Positions 9,929-20,645 are shown, counted from the first letter of the stretch. The stretch: DNA of 64,000 nt from Distichodus sexfasciatus (GCA_032718565.1 JAVGVS010000023.1:3383548-3447547); one strand, 5' to 3'. Numbers and translations are program-made. The notes: generated from the sequence alone by a model not told the origin.

Positions 9929-10730
9929 TTCGTGTTCACTTCCATTTTGAAACAGTTTCCAAATCAAAGTGTTAAAATATTGATGTGTACCATTTCTCCA
10001 TAAAAGGGAGAGGGGTGCAAGTAAAAACCAGATGCTTCATTTCCTTTAGGGCAGAAAGATGCAGTTCAAAGAAAGCACTAGACGACAGAAACTGATGTAA
10101 TATCTGTGCTTGGGGCTCTTTCACCGCCCAGCATAAGTGACGTAGTTAGTAACCAAATCTGAACAGCACTGGTAAACTTGACAACAAGGAGATGCATAAA
10201 GGACACAGGTGTAAACTTGAATTTTAGGAGTGTAAACAGCAGATATGATTTTACAATCTATTGATTTTCTAATTAAAAAAAAAATCCAGTAAATCTCTGC
10301 AACAAGTTGCCAAAGTTCTGAAGAAATGTCAACTGGTTTCCAGTGTGGGTATCTGAAGCCATTTCCGCTGCCTGTCCTGACAGTGTGTATAGCACGGTTG
10401 GGTATAGAGAGGTGTGGGTTTTTTTTTTTTTTACCAATTCAGCATGTTTTGAGAAAACAACACTCAGAAAAAGACTGAAAGCCACAGCGTTCTGCATGCT
10501 GACCCCCACACAGTGTAGTGGGCTATTTATTCTTACGAAAGTACAGGGCAAACACATACTGTATTTCAGCCTTCTTTCTTGTGGTGGGTCCCAACACCAT
10601 TGGAGACTTGTTATGACCTGTAATCAAGTCTGAAGTCAACTATGACTCGAGTCGAAGTCGTAAACTTCAGTGCTGATCTCTGGATCAGACCCTTAGTCTT
10701 CACTCCCCAATTCTTATAATCACCAACACA
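9929..10730. other. Unique sequence, no recognisable gene
   Basis: There is a T run at about 10420-10432. Otherwise AT-rich unique sequence with only short, unconvincing open frames. Confidence 0.4.
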
Positions 10731-10859
10731 GATGTTAGCAAATTAGCAAATTAGTTGTTGTATAGATGCTAACGTCTCAGAATTGATGAAGGCATGATCA
10801 ACAGATAGAAAAGATACAAATCACTGAGCATAAATACATTAATAAAACTAAAGCATATT

Positions 10860-10954
10860 ACAGTTACATCTGCAGTCATGTCTGCCTCAGTGGTGATGTG
10901 AGGAAGTGATCATTGATACCAACGTCAGTATTTTCTTCAGTCTTTTATAATAGT
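10860..10954 (+). repeat. Local dispersed repeat, copy 1 (partial)
   Basis: GTCATGTCTGCCTCAGTGGT and a nearby AGTGATCATTGATACCAACG resemble GTCTTGTCTGCTTCGGTTGT and GGGATCACTGAAGTCAAC at 13545-13600. It ends where the Harbinger-like element begins. Confidence 0.35.
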
Positions 10955-10957
10955 TAA

Positions 10958-11641
10958 GGCCTAGTCCACGTGGACGTCTGAATCGGGTCATATTCTGGCG
11001 TTCGTGGGATCAGATGAGCATGGACTGAGCGCTGACTTATTTTCTGCTCATTGGACCAAATCAGAGCGTCCACACGGGTGTTCGTGACCTGTGTTCGGTC
11101 GGCTGCGCGTTCGCATGGCGTCAAATAAATGCTGCATGCAACGTTTTCCTGGCGCCAATATCTGCCGAAATCCAGACGAGCGCAAAGAAAATGTCGCTGT
11201 TGTGTTTATATGACATTCTGGAGGACCAAATATATCCCATGATTCTGTTAAGTTAGTTTAATATTCCTATTGTGTGCTTCAGTGGGTGATCCAACTGTGC
11301 AGCACAAAGACTGTCCTTCATGTGCTACAACTTGTTTTTTATATACTTAACTTTAGATGTATCTACATGTTATTTTTAATTATTTTAAACAATATACAAG
11401 ATATACTCCCATTCCATGTGACGCCATTGTGTCAAACCAACTGTGCAGCAGCACAGAGACTAATTTCCTTCCTGTGCGACAGAACTTGGGCTGCAGGTTG
11501 GCGTTAAACAGTGTCAAACGAATGCCAATGTAATGCCTCACTAAAGTCAATCAAGCGCAGCTACAAAATGCAACAAAAACTCGTAGGGCGTTCAGAGCGT
11601 GTTAATTTATCCAAGATTCTAATGCCCGTGTGAATAGGGCC
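10958..11641. mobile_element. Harbinger-like non-autonomous element (684 bp)
   Basis: The left terminus GGCCTAGTCCACG and the reverse complement of the right terminus, GGCCCTATTCACACG, form imperfect inverted repeats. TAA lies immediately outside each end (10955-10957 and 11642-11644), matching the 3-bp TWA target duplication of PIF/Harbinger transposons. The interior is CpG-richer than the flanks and has no transposase frame, so it is non-autonomous. Confidence 0.68.
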
Positions 11642-11724
11642 TAAGAATAGGCTAACAGTTAAGAATAGGCCAAATTGGCTTGTTGAATTCGTTGAGCTGG
11701 AGCCTAGAGGAAGGATAATCGCCT

Positions 11725-11935
11725 GTCGTAATGCTTTGAACAAGTGGTCACTGAAGTCAACTTTCAGCTGGATTTTCAGCTGGTTTTTTGAATAGTTTAG
11801 TTTCAAATATGCTTTGATGAATTCATTTAGCAACAAGTTCATCTTTAGAATTTTTTTCTAGTAAAATAAGAAGCACATCCTTGACACCATTTCAGTGACA
11901 TTTCTGTTGTTTGTGGAGTATCGTTGTTGAGAAAC
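11725..11935 (+). repeat. Local dispersed repeat, copy 2
   Basis: GTGGTCACTGAAGTCAACTT, then GTTCATCTTTAGAATTTTTT, then CCTTGACACCATTTCAGTGA and ATTTCTGTTGTTTGTGGAGT align in order with 13575-13790. An unnamed local family, perhaps an old transposon interior. Confidence 0.55.
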
Positions 11936-12984
11936 ATCGTTTTTAAAGCGTTGCTTTGGACTCTGAACTAGATACTTAAGTAGCTCGAGGGTAAAGAGCG
12001 TCTAAATGCCATAAATGTACATGTCAAATGTACATCAAAATCAAATAATCCTTGACACTTTTTAAATGACATTTCTGTCATGACCTGAGAATTGTGGTTT
12101 ATGAAGCATTACCCATTCATGCATGAATTTACTCATAGATTCGACTTTTTATTGTGCATGCTCAGCTGAAGACTGAAGTGGACAGGTGCATGAAAGGGTA
12201 AAAGTTTTTTTTTTCACACATTTATTTCCAGGCCGCTGTAGCCACCCCAAAATTCATCGATGCCTAAAATCATCTAATTGTCACAATCGATTTGATCCAA
12301 CCATGCGTTTGTTGCTGCGAGTTTTCTCCAGTTGTCTTAGTGTGTATCTGGTTTAAAGAAAATGTCTCAAGGAGGTTTGACAAGCTTGCCAAGTTACATT
12401 CAATACAAACCAAACCCGCTACACGATAACCGAGCAGTGAACGCCAACCTCCTTCAGCACCGACGCTCAAGAGACTCTCTCTCCAAATAACTTTAAGCAA
12501 CAGAAAGCCAGTACAATGTCACAGATGCTGACTTTGTGCACAACGGGTTTCTCTCCCATGTTCAGCAGTGGAAGCAGAACACAGAAAATGTTCGCATTTA
12601 CATCAGTCATTTTTCACATCTGATCGGCCTGAATCCCACAAGCGTTTACATCTGCACCTTTTACGCGTCTCCACTCGTCTCCCCGCATCCCGTTGAACGA
12701 ACTCGTTTCAAAGTTCTCTTCCACCTCCTGCAAAAATGTAAATCTACAATGTTGGTGTTCTGAAGATTTGCTTGCGTAGGTAGTCTGGGAGAAAGAAGCA
12801 TTTGCCAGCACGGGCTTTATGCTTACTGTCATCTCTCTGCTGGTTTGGAGAAAAACAAAACTGCAGATGTAACAGACCATATGGAAAAGATTTGTTAAAA
12901 TCTTTTGTGCTGATTGATATAATGTGTATAATCTGTTTGGTACAGCTCCTAGTCATAGACATTTGAGAGATTTACGAGATGGTT
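11936..12984. other. Unique sequence with a short repeat fragment
   Basis: At 12044-12100 there is a short third match to the local repeat (ATCCTTGACAC, then GACATTTCTGTCATGACCTG). The rest is unique. Between 12570 and 12760 open frames on both strands overlap but show no domain. Confidence 0.4.
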
Positions 12985-13150
12985 TTACCAAGAGCCACTT
13001 CTGTTTCCTAATTACAGTTACAGTCTGCTTGGAGCTTTTTGGGCTTACTTAGGGTTTTGTTCAGGTGCCTAAAGGTGGTAGTTCCAGCAGTAGGATGGGA
13101 TTTGAATCTACAACCTATTGGTCCACAGACGAGGATCCTCCAACCACCCC
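12985..13150 (-). mobile_element. SINE type 2 (V-SINE-like), reverse copy
   Basis: On the plus strand it reads AAGAGCCACTTCTGTTTCCT, CTTAGGGTTTTGTTCAGG, GGTGGTAGTTCCAGCAGTAG, then GGGATTTGAATCTACAACCT and GGTCCACAGACGAGGATCCT. This is the reverse complement of a tRNA-headed SINE whose best copy here is at 38754-38951. Confidence 0.78.
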
Positions 13151-13544
13151 CAACTCGTCATGTTTTTTGACTAAAAGTTATACAACATATATCTTTTGAT
13201 ACAGAAAAGATTAAAACTTTGGTGACTATATATTTCCAATCAAGTTATTTGCAAAAAATGAGATTGCAGTCTTCCAGCATGACCTGGACATTTAATAAAG
13301 ACATTTCCAGTAAAGATATTTGTGAAAAATAAGATGTGAGATAAAAGACACGATACAAATACATGATTTACCAACTTCAACAATCAGAAATGCCCAAATG
13401 GTCTTTATTCAGACATTAGACATAACATAGACATTATTATGCCAAAACACGAATGGCAATACAAACAGATCACTAACAGATGTGAGATGCAGACAAACAG
13501 ACACAGGTAAGATGCAGCAGATTAGGGCAAATGAAACACAGACT
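13151..13544. other. AT-rich unique sequence
   Basis: No gene or known repeat is recognised. Confidence 0.4.
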
Positions 13545-13800
13545 CAGTCAGTCTTGTCTGCTTCGGTTGTGACTCTTGAAATGCTTAGTTCAAGGGATCA
13601 CTGAAGTCAACATTCAGTTACATTCTTTTGAGATTCGAATGTACATGTGGTAGAGCTAATTTGACAACTTGTTTAATTAATTTATTAACAAACTTATCTT
13701 TACAAATATTTTTTTTTCTATGAAAGTAAAATGCAAATCCTACTTGACACATATTCAGTGACTTTTCTGTCATTAGTGGAGTCACCTGAGGACTGTCAAC
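13545..13800 (+). repeat. Local dispersed repeat, copy 3
   Basis: GTCTTGTCTGCTTCGG, GGGATCACTGAAGTCAACAT, AACTTATCTTTACAAATATT, ACTTGACACATATTCAGTGA and TTTCTGTCATTAGTGGAGTC are collinear with copy 2 at 11725-11935. Confidence 0.55.
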
Positions 13801-13918
13801 TACTGACAGTTGACTGACTGAAAAATATTGAACAAAGTTATTGGAATAATGATAAAATTGTATAAGGGTTTTACACATAATTGACAAAATTGACTTATTC
13901 TATGATGTGTAGTAATAT

Positions 13919-14110
13919 AAGGGGTGTTAAAATTAATCGCATAATTAATGCATTGTGATGCAGACGTGGCTAAGTGACATATATACAGTATATATACAGT
14001 ATATTTTCATCGAAGTACTTGAACAAACCTATTTGGAATAAATTGAATTGAAAATAAATAATCGACCCTAAAGATTTTATCTTTGTATCTGAACCATCCT
14101 TTTTTGAAGT
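13919..14110 (+). mobile_element. hAT-like transposon left end (GGGGTGTTAAAATTAATCG)
   Basis: AAGGGGTGTTAAAATTAATC followed by GCATTGTGATGCAGACGTGG is a recognisable teleost DNA transposon terminus. The opposite end is not seen. It includes ATATACAGTATATATACAGT simple sequence at about 13980-14005. Confidence 0.5.
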
Positions 14111-14750
14111 TTATCCAGGAAGCCTTAAATCTGTGCAAATGATGTTCTATCAAACCGACTTCTCTCGTAGATTAGTCATGAAAAATGAAATCCGGGTGAG
14201 TTTTCCTTTTGTATCAAGCACCAAAAAGAGTTGTAGCATGACGTGTTGGATTTCATTTCTCTTTCTTGACATTGCGCCTCCTGGGATGTGAATGTTTGGT
14301 AGAAACTGTAATGATGCATGTTAGGAAACTGCCATATGGTGCAATAAGGACTTATTTATTGTATTATTGACCTAATTTATTACAGTAAGTTGCATGCAAC
14401 TTTTTCATGTTGTTTTATAGATTATTCAAATGTAACAGAGAATGAATAAAAACAGTAGCAATAAAGATCGTGTTCGAATTCATTTTTTAAGAGCATTTTT
14501 AAAATATCAAGATCTAATACTTCCTCTGAATTGAATTGTTAGAACACATTATAGCAGCAGGTGTAAATTACAGCAGGAACAAATTGGGCCCAAAATGGGG
14601 ATAAATTGGGACTTCACTCGAGTCCTGTATAGGTAATTATCAATGCGGTATACAGTCTCAGCTCTGTCCAGAGGCTCTCTGTCCTTCTGGTTCTCTTTCA
14701 CGCTCTGTACGTCATGATAAGGCCTCACTAAGAGCTGCTATCAGGGCTAA
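14111..14750. other. Unique sequence
   Basis: No gene, RNA or repeat is recognised. Confidence 0.4.
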
Positions 14751-14759
14751 TGGAAGCTC

Positions 14760-15182
14760 ATTGAGTGAGAGGCAGACAGGTCTGGCGAGAGCAGAAAATA
14801 AGAAGAGAGAAAGAAGGGGATGGTGGTGGGGGGGGAGGAGGAGGAAGAGGGCAGACAGAAGGGGAGATGGGCACGCTATCCGCCTGGACACCAACAGAGG
14901 TCACAGCACCGTGAGGACGCGTAAGAGCAGGCGGCAAATGTGAGGAACGAGGAGAGAGAGAGAGAGAGAGAGAAGAAAACGAGAGAGTGATAAAGAAAGA
15001 TAGAGAGAGACAGAGAGGCCAGTCGTAAAAAGGAGGGAAAAGGCAGAGACGAGGAGCAGAGTGAGAATAAGCAAATGGAGCATCACCGCATCACAGCGAG
15101 ACAGGATTTGTCCAATTGCAGGCTGTCCATGACATGATGGCTTGGGAGAAAATGGGCAAATGGAAAAAGGGGTGTGTGTGTC

Positions 15183-15215
<33 letters not shown>

Positions 15216-15295
15216 ATTGCAGGGAAAAGGCAACAAAGAACATTATTTTCAGTCTGACAGAGTCTGGGAGCCTCAGTCTGTGTGTGTGTATCTGT

Positions 15296-15330
<35 letters not shown>

Positions 15331-15335
15331 CAGAA
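14760..15335. repeat. Purine-rich tract with GA and TG microsatellites
   Basis: G/A-rich on the plus strand, with (GA)11 at 14951-14972, a TG array passing into a GA array at 15171-15216, and (TG)12 at 15303-15327. A unique insert at 15070-15170 separates them. Confidence 0.85.
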
Positions 15336-15683
15336 GGGAGGTTATCAATGTAGGCGACCAGGAAAGGAGAGATAACAAGGACTTTAAAAGCCTAACTTTA
15401 GCTTATCTGCCCTGGTGTTTAGCTTTGCCCCTTCCTATAAACACAAACTCTTCCACTCCCCTCTCCATCACTACCCCTCTCATTCTCACTGGCAAACACG
15501 TTGTACTCTTCACCTTTCCCTCCTCTTCACACTTTTTTGTCCTCTAAAACTACTTCCAGTTTTTGTCTCAGAGACAACACTCATGGCTTAACGTGTTCAT
15601 CGTGGAGACTGTGGAGGCTATTGTAAGTTTCTTGCCAGCCCAACTGAAGCCCTCTTTTTCCTCTTCTTTTTCTGGCCATAAAA
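15336..15683. other. Unique, pyrimidine-leaning sequence
   Basis: No gene is recognised. It leads into the minisatellite that begins near 15684. Confidence 0.4.
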
Positions 15684-16152
15684 GTTGTCATTCTGCATTT
15701 TGGCCACAAGGGGTGTCCCAGTGTAAGATATTTGTTCCTATTTAGCCTAAAAAGGGGGTGCCCGCCTCCACTGATGTTGTTATTCCCTATGTAGTCCAAA
15801 ACGGGATGCCACCATTTAGACTGTCATTCCGGATTTTGGCTACAAGGGGCCCACCATTGAGGCTGTCTTGGCACATCTTGGCCTCTCTTGGCCAAAATGT
15901 TGGTCCACCATTAAGCCTGTCATTCCCTAATTTATCCAAAAAGGAGCACCACCGTTAAAACTTTCATTTTCTATTTTGACCACCTGGGGCACACGAAAAG
16001 GAGTGTTCTCCGTTAAGGACAGTCATTACCTATATTGGCCAAAAGGGGCCAGCTCCATTAACGTTGTTGTGCCCTATTTTGCCCACATGGGAACGGCAAT
16101 ATTACGGTTGTCACTGCATATTTTGGCCACAAGGGAGTGTCTTTGTTAAGGA
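15684..16152 (+). repeat. Degenerate minisatellite, about 45 bp x 10
   Basis: Ten diverged head-to-tail units start near 15685, 15729, 15776, 15821, 15863, 15917, 15960, 16019, 16062 and 16107. A unit reads roughly CTGTCATTCCCTATTTTGGC, then CAAAAGGGG, then CCACCATTAAG. Spacing is 42-47 bp in most units and 54-59 bp in two, where extra bases are inserted. No unit is identical to another, so the array is old. I do not recognise the unit as a named family. Confidence 0.82.
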
Positions 16153-16555
16153 GGACTGTGCTATTACTTTTCCTGTGGTTACCTTGTTCCTAATCGGAGC
16201 TTTACTTTAATCCAACAGCTCACAGTTGAACAGTTTAACAGCTAGCTTGACTATACTCAGTAGAAACAGCTATAAACAGCCTTTATTATTTCTCTTTTTA
16301 GAAAACTTTTCACCCTTTGTACATTTTCTGTACACAGCAAATCACAGTTTCTTCAGGAATTGCCCGAATTGTCAGGAATTGTCTAGTTACCCGTCTAGCT
16401 TGTAATCTCCTGGAGGGCCCCAAATGTGGTCAGGAGTCTCTTTGCCCAAAAACACAAGCCCTTTTTTCTTTCTTTTTTCTTTACCCAATACAGGCCTCTT
16501 GCTCCTGCAGCAGTGCCCAGCATAAATTGCTCCGTGTGCGAGATTTGTGGGGTGT
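16153..16555. other. Unique sequence
   Basis: No gene or known repeat is recognised. Confidence 0.4.
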
Positions 16556-16735
16556 GTAGAGAGAGAGAGATGGATTGGAACGAGAGAAAGACAGAGGAGT
16601 AGAGGGGGTCGTTCTGGGCATGCTTCCACATTCGATGCCCAGCAAATCACGACTTCCCCCTATGAACACCCTCTCTTCTCTTCCCCCTTTTCTCTCTCTT
16701 TCTCCCTCCCTCCCTCTCCCTCTCTCTTTCCAGAA
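16556..16735. repeat. GA then CT low-complexity pair
   Basis: GAGAGAGAGATGG-type purine sequence at 16558-16610 is followed by CTCTCTTTCTCCCTCCCTCC pyrimidine sequence at 16670-16730. The two could pair as an imperfect inverted repeat. Confidence 0.7.
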
Positions 16736-16891
16736 TTTAAACGAAACCAGATTTAAAAGCAGCGTAGGACACTGAAGGACTCAAACTTTTTCCCCCCTCC
16801 CTCAATTTTATTTTTTGAGTCCGCTCCTCTAGTTTCACTTTTTTTCACACTCCTGCTGACTGTCGGGAAGGTTTGTAAACAATTCATTAAA

Positions 16892-16892
<1 letters not shown>

Positions 16893-16920
<28 letters not shown>
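16893..16920. repeat. (CAT)9 microsatellite
   Basis: Nine perfect CAT units, followed by AAAAGG. Confidence 0.95.
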
Positions 16921-16925
<5 letters not shown>

Positions 16926-16971
16926 GCCCTGCAATGCCAAATCATTGTGCAGCAGGGAAATATCTGCAGGC

Positions 16972-17006
<35 letters not shown>

Positions 17007-17007
17007 A
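16972..17007. repeat. (TG)11 followed by GA repeat
   Basis: TG dinucleotides at 16972-16994 pass through TAA into GAGAGAGAGA. They adjoin the tandem array that follows. Confidence 0.92.
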
Positions 17008-17660
17008 TCACTATGCATGGTTTGGGAGACAGAACAGTAAAGAATAAATTAGGAAGAGAGAAAATAAAGCAGAGAGAGAGAGAGAGAGACAGAGAGAGAA
17101 AGAGAGAAAGAGAGAGAGAAGAAGAATGAAAAATAGAAAACAAAATCTCATTATAGACGTGGTCTCACTGTGAAAGAGAAAACATTCTATATATGATCAC
17201 TCTATATGTGATTTGTGACAAAAGAGTAAAGAATAAGAGAGACAGAGAAAAAGTTACAGAGAGATGAACAGAGAGAAAGAGGGGAAGAGAGAGAAGAATG
17301 AAAAGTAGAAAACCTGACTATAGATATGATGAGAGAGACTTATACACATGGTGTGGGAGACAAAACAGTAAGGAATAAGAGATGAATAACAGAGAGAAAT
17401 GATAGAGAGAGAGAGGAAAAGAGAGAAGTGGGGGAAGGGAGAGAGAGAAGAGTGAAACGTAGAAAACAAGACCTCACTATCAATATGGTGTGGGAAACAG
17501 AACAATACCGAATAAGAAAGACTGAGAGAAATGGATACAGAGAGATAGAAAGAAAGAGGAGGTGAGGGATGAAGAAAGAGAAGAATGAAGAATAGAACCA
17601 CACCAGGAATAAGGTGTGAAAGAAAGAAAAACAGAATGTCACTATAGAGTGTGGTAGGCA
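17008..17660 (+). repeat. Purine-rich tandem array, about 155 bp x 4
   Basis: Two anchors repeat in alternation. The first, ATGGTTTGGGAGACAGAACA, is at 17017 with versions at 17348 and 17485 and a weak one near 17210. The second, GAAGAATGAAAAATAGAAAA, is at 17121 with versions near 17293, 17448 and 17580. Between them lie variable GA-rich stretches. Spacings of 132-172 bp give roughly four units plus a partial fifth (GTCACTATAGAGTGTGG) near 17640. This is more than simple GA repeat. Confidence 0.7.
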
Positions 17661-18000
17661 GAGGTAAGAGTCGTACCTAAGAGTGGCATAGAAAGAGAGA
17701 GTAAGAGAAATGAGGGAAACGCTTTCTATAAAGTCCAGCTCATGAGTAAGTGCAGGAGAGAGAAGGAGAGAGAGAGATTGAAAAATGAAAGCTGAGAGAA
17801 AGAGAGGAAGATGAACCTGATAACCAACTCTAATACCCACACAAAAAAGAGCCATTTGTCCATGAAGACCAGCATGAATAATCCATGCAGGCGGAAGTGC
17901 GGTGGCTCTGTGGAGAGGAGCTGTTCTCCCTCATTCCCTCCCTCCCTCCCTCCCTCCATCCTGCTCCTGCTCCGCTCCCCAGGCGGTGTCTATTTAAATG
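17661..18000. other. Purine-rich tail then TCCC repeat
   Basis: The GA-rich composition continues to about 17810. A (TCCC)n run lies at 17934-17956. No gene is seen, although open frames are long because the sequence is low complexity. Confidence 0.55.
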
Positions 18001-18087
18001 TGTGTTTAATCGGGGAGTGTCATAGCTGTAATCGCGGCTGCCGTCATGCCCCTGCTTCTCTCCGTGTGTCTCTCACTTCCTCTGCTG

Positions 18088-18160
18088 CACACACACACAC
18101 ACACACACATCCACTGGCCTTGCGTTCACACGGCTTGAATCTTTCTTTTCCATATATCTG

Positions 18161-18207
<47 letters not shown>

Positions 18208-18580
18208 CCTCTCTCTCTCTCTGTATTATTTTCTTTCTGCCTCCTCTTTATTGCTGTGTCTCCTTCATCATATCTATGGTGAGGCTCTCTCCCTCCCTCC
18301 CTCCCTCCCTCCCTTTCCAGTGTCTGCCTCTTTGTCCCTCTCTCTTTCTATTTATTCCCCTTTGTCTGGCTCTCCCAATACCAGTTCGTCATTTTTTTTT
18401 TCTCATTCGCGTTTCTGATGGTCTATCTCCAACACTAATCTATCCTTTCTCCTACCCTGACCCTTTTTGCCCCTTTCCTCTCTCTCTTGTGTTGTGTGTG
18501 TTTTAGAAATTTCTCTCTCTTTCTTTCTTTCTCTCTCTCCCTCACTCTCTCTTTCTGTCTGTTCCTGGTATTGGCTGCAA
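18088..18580. repeat. CA and CT microsatellite cluster
   Basis: (CA)11 at 18088-18109, (CT)20 at 18165-18204, TCCC repeats at 18291-18313 and TTTC/CTCT repeats at 18515-18555 lie in a strongly pyrimidine-rich stretch. Confidence 0.92.
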
Positions 18581-18719
18581 ATACGTGTCCCAGGTTGAAG
18601 TGCCCTACTTTTCCTCTACGCCTCCCTCCATTTATTAATTCACATAGAGAGAGGAGGGGGGTGGATGGAGGAAGGCTCTTTGGGCATGCCAGCAGCTCGG
18701 GGTGGAAGGAGGGAGGGAG

Positions 18720-18850
18720 AAGATAGAGAAATAAGGATTGAAAGAGATAAGGGGAGGGGCAGACATTAGCTTAAAAGCTAATGAGCATATTTGCCATTGT
18801 GGTCGTGTCATGGCGATAAGGGTTGGGGGTGGGGGGCGAGATAACGGAGA
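18720..18850. other. Candidate conserved non-coding element
   Basis: Unlike its simple-sequence neighbours, this stretch is complex. It carries the inverted repeat CATTAGCTTAAAAGCTAATG (18764-18783, 9-bp arms, 2-bp spacer) followed by GAGCATATTTGCCATTGTGG. Arms with TTAGC/GCTAA cores could bind dimeric homeodomain or similar factors. Conservation cannot be tested from one sequence. Confidence 0.25.
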
Positions 18851-18980
18851 GAAAGATTTGTAGTTGAACCTCGGCGTAAGCTTCCAGGCCTCTTTCTCAC
18901 TTCATTGCAAGGCCAAAATGTGCCAGCGAAAACACAGCTGGAATACAGCTCAGTACTAAGCTAGTTTGTGATTGAAGATT

Positions 18981-19476
18981 GTAGTGGTTTACCGATACAT
19001 TGACTTAGTTGACTTAATTGATACTTGACTTTAGTGAGCTTATAGTATTGATTAAAAAAACAACAACATTAATCATATATCATACATATTGTAACATCAC
19101 TTTACACTGAACAGGAGCTTTATGAAAAGTAAAGGTTGAGCTCAGGAATAAAAATGTCAAATGATATTTTTGTCATTTGATATGAATGGAAGTGATTGTC
19201 TTAACTCACCATATGATATTGTCTCATAGCGATCGCTGGCTCCTGAATTGAATTTAATCAAAATCGTATGAAAAAACTTGTCATGTTGGCAGACGTCGAA
19301 CCGTTGTCCATTGAATCAATACAAAATCGTATTGTGATCAAATCTGTGAATTGTGAAACAGATGCAAATGCAAAGTTGTATCGTATCGTAGTTTGTGGTA
19401 TTGTCAGACACTGAATCGTTCTCCTTTCAATCAATGTAATATCCTATCGTGATGGAATGTTTGATTTACACCCCTA
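18981..19476 (+). mobile_element. Family C DNA transposon copy (about 495 bp)
   Basis: The left end GTAGTGGTTTACCGATACAT and right end TTTACACCCCTAT (reverse complement ATAGGGGTGTAAA) are approximate inverted repeats. The interior has ATGATATTGTCTCATAGCGA and GCTGGCTCCTGAA, shared with 3893-4165 and, inverted, with 39222-39525. No coding frame. It is the most complete member in this window. Confidence 0.72.
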
Positions 19477-20002
19477 TTAATTTGCTGCTTAACGCTGGTC
19501 AGATTATTCAAGCGTTCAAAGCTCAACTTAAATTAGTTGGCATCAAAGCCATCTCTGAGGACTCAAAACACAATTTAAAAGGATAGCTTGGTGTAAAAGC
19601 ATGTTTAAGCCTGCTCCTTAAGGTTTTCTAATCTCTAAAGACGTGTTTGATGAGCAAATTAACCAATCTTTGGTAGAGAATCCCACTACAAATACTAAAC
19701 ATCGGTGGAAGCGTAGTAACACAATGCAACATGCAGAATATGCTTTAATTTGTCTGTCTCTAAATTATACTTAAGAACATCTTAACATTCCTGAAGATTT
19801 ACTGATCACTTCAGACATGTCTTATGACATATCTAGCCATTTTTTGGGAAGAGAATGCCAGTAAGATGTATTCACAATCAGTAAAAAGAAACAGTAAAAA
19901 TGTAATGGTTGAGTATTTAAGAATATTTTAACATTGCAAGATTATTATATCACTTTAGAAATGATCTCATGATCAAATTGGATATTTTTTGGTGGAGAAT
20001 AG
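19477..20002. other. AT-rich unique sequence
   Basis: No gene or repeat is recognised. Confidence 0.4.
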
Positions 20003-20645
20003 CTAGGGTGACTAGATTTAAATTAGTGAAAAAGAGGACACTTAGCTTCGGGCCCAGACGATTTTAGCCAACACATTTTTAAACCAAAAATATAGATGTA
20101 TATTCCTCCATTTTGTAATTCAAAGTCAAAAGAAACTTTATTGTCATCAATACTGGGCAAGTTACTAACTGACTAATTGAAAACTACATTGCACTGGAAT
20201 ATTAAAAATATCGTTCTACATGATATTATAGTCATGCAGAGACATCATCGTGTACTGTATCTTCATTTGAATATTTATGGTAAAATGAGAATTTAGTTTG
20301 TAATGTTACTTGATGAACTGCTAGATATTTGACTGGAGTCGATTCTTAGTTCTTAGCTACTTTGAATCGAGGAATCGGTTCTTTATTAAAGTGACTCCCA
20401 GCCCTAGACGACACACAGGTTGCGTCCGAATCTGCGAGCTGCCAGTGGTTTGGGACGCGGCTGCCATTAGAGTTATTTGATTTAAATAAATTGTCAAAAA
20501 AGGTGTTGAAGTGTGAAGATAGACGCTTCGTCCCTGTAATTCACATTTACAGATCCCGGGCAATTCTAAAACCCCAGCTGGACGCAATTTCCAGGTCTCA
20601 AAAAGAGGACATGTCTGGGGAAAAGAGGATGTCCGGTCACCCCAG
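20003..20645. mobile_element. DNA transposon with TAGGGTGACC-type inverted ends
   Basis: The left end CTAGGGTGACTAGA and the reverse complement of the right end, CTGGGGTGACCGGA, are inverted repeats. Both ends also carry AAAAGAGGACA motifs just inside, a known teleost element layout. The interior appears to hold other insertions: an AAACTTTATTGTCATC retroelement scrap near 20127-20150, a CTGGGCAAGTTACT segment near 20155, and an end reading GACTCCCAGCCCTAG near 20394-20408. Confidence 0.72.

Noticed and set aside
15684..16152. CRISPR array suggested by regular 45-bp periodicity
   Set aside because: There are no conserved repeats separated by unique spacers; the whole unit repeats with divergence, and the genome is vertebrate-like.
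17340..17855. Minus-strand open frame of 171 codons
   Set aside because: It lies on the pyrimidine strand of the GA-rich tandem array; product is Ser/Leu/Phe-rich without domain structure.
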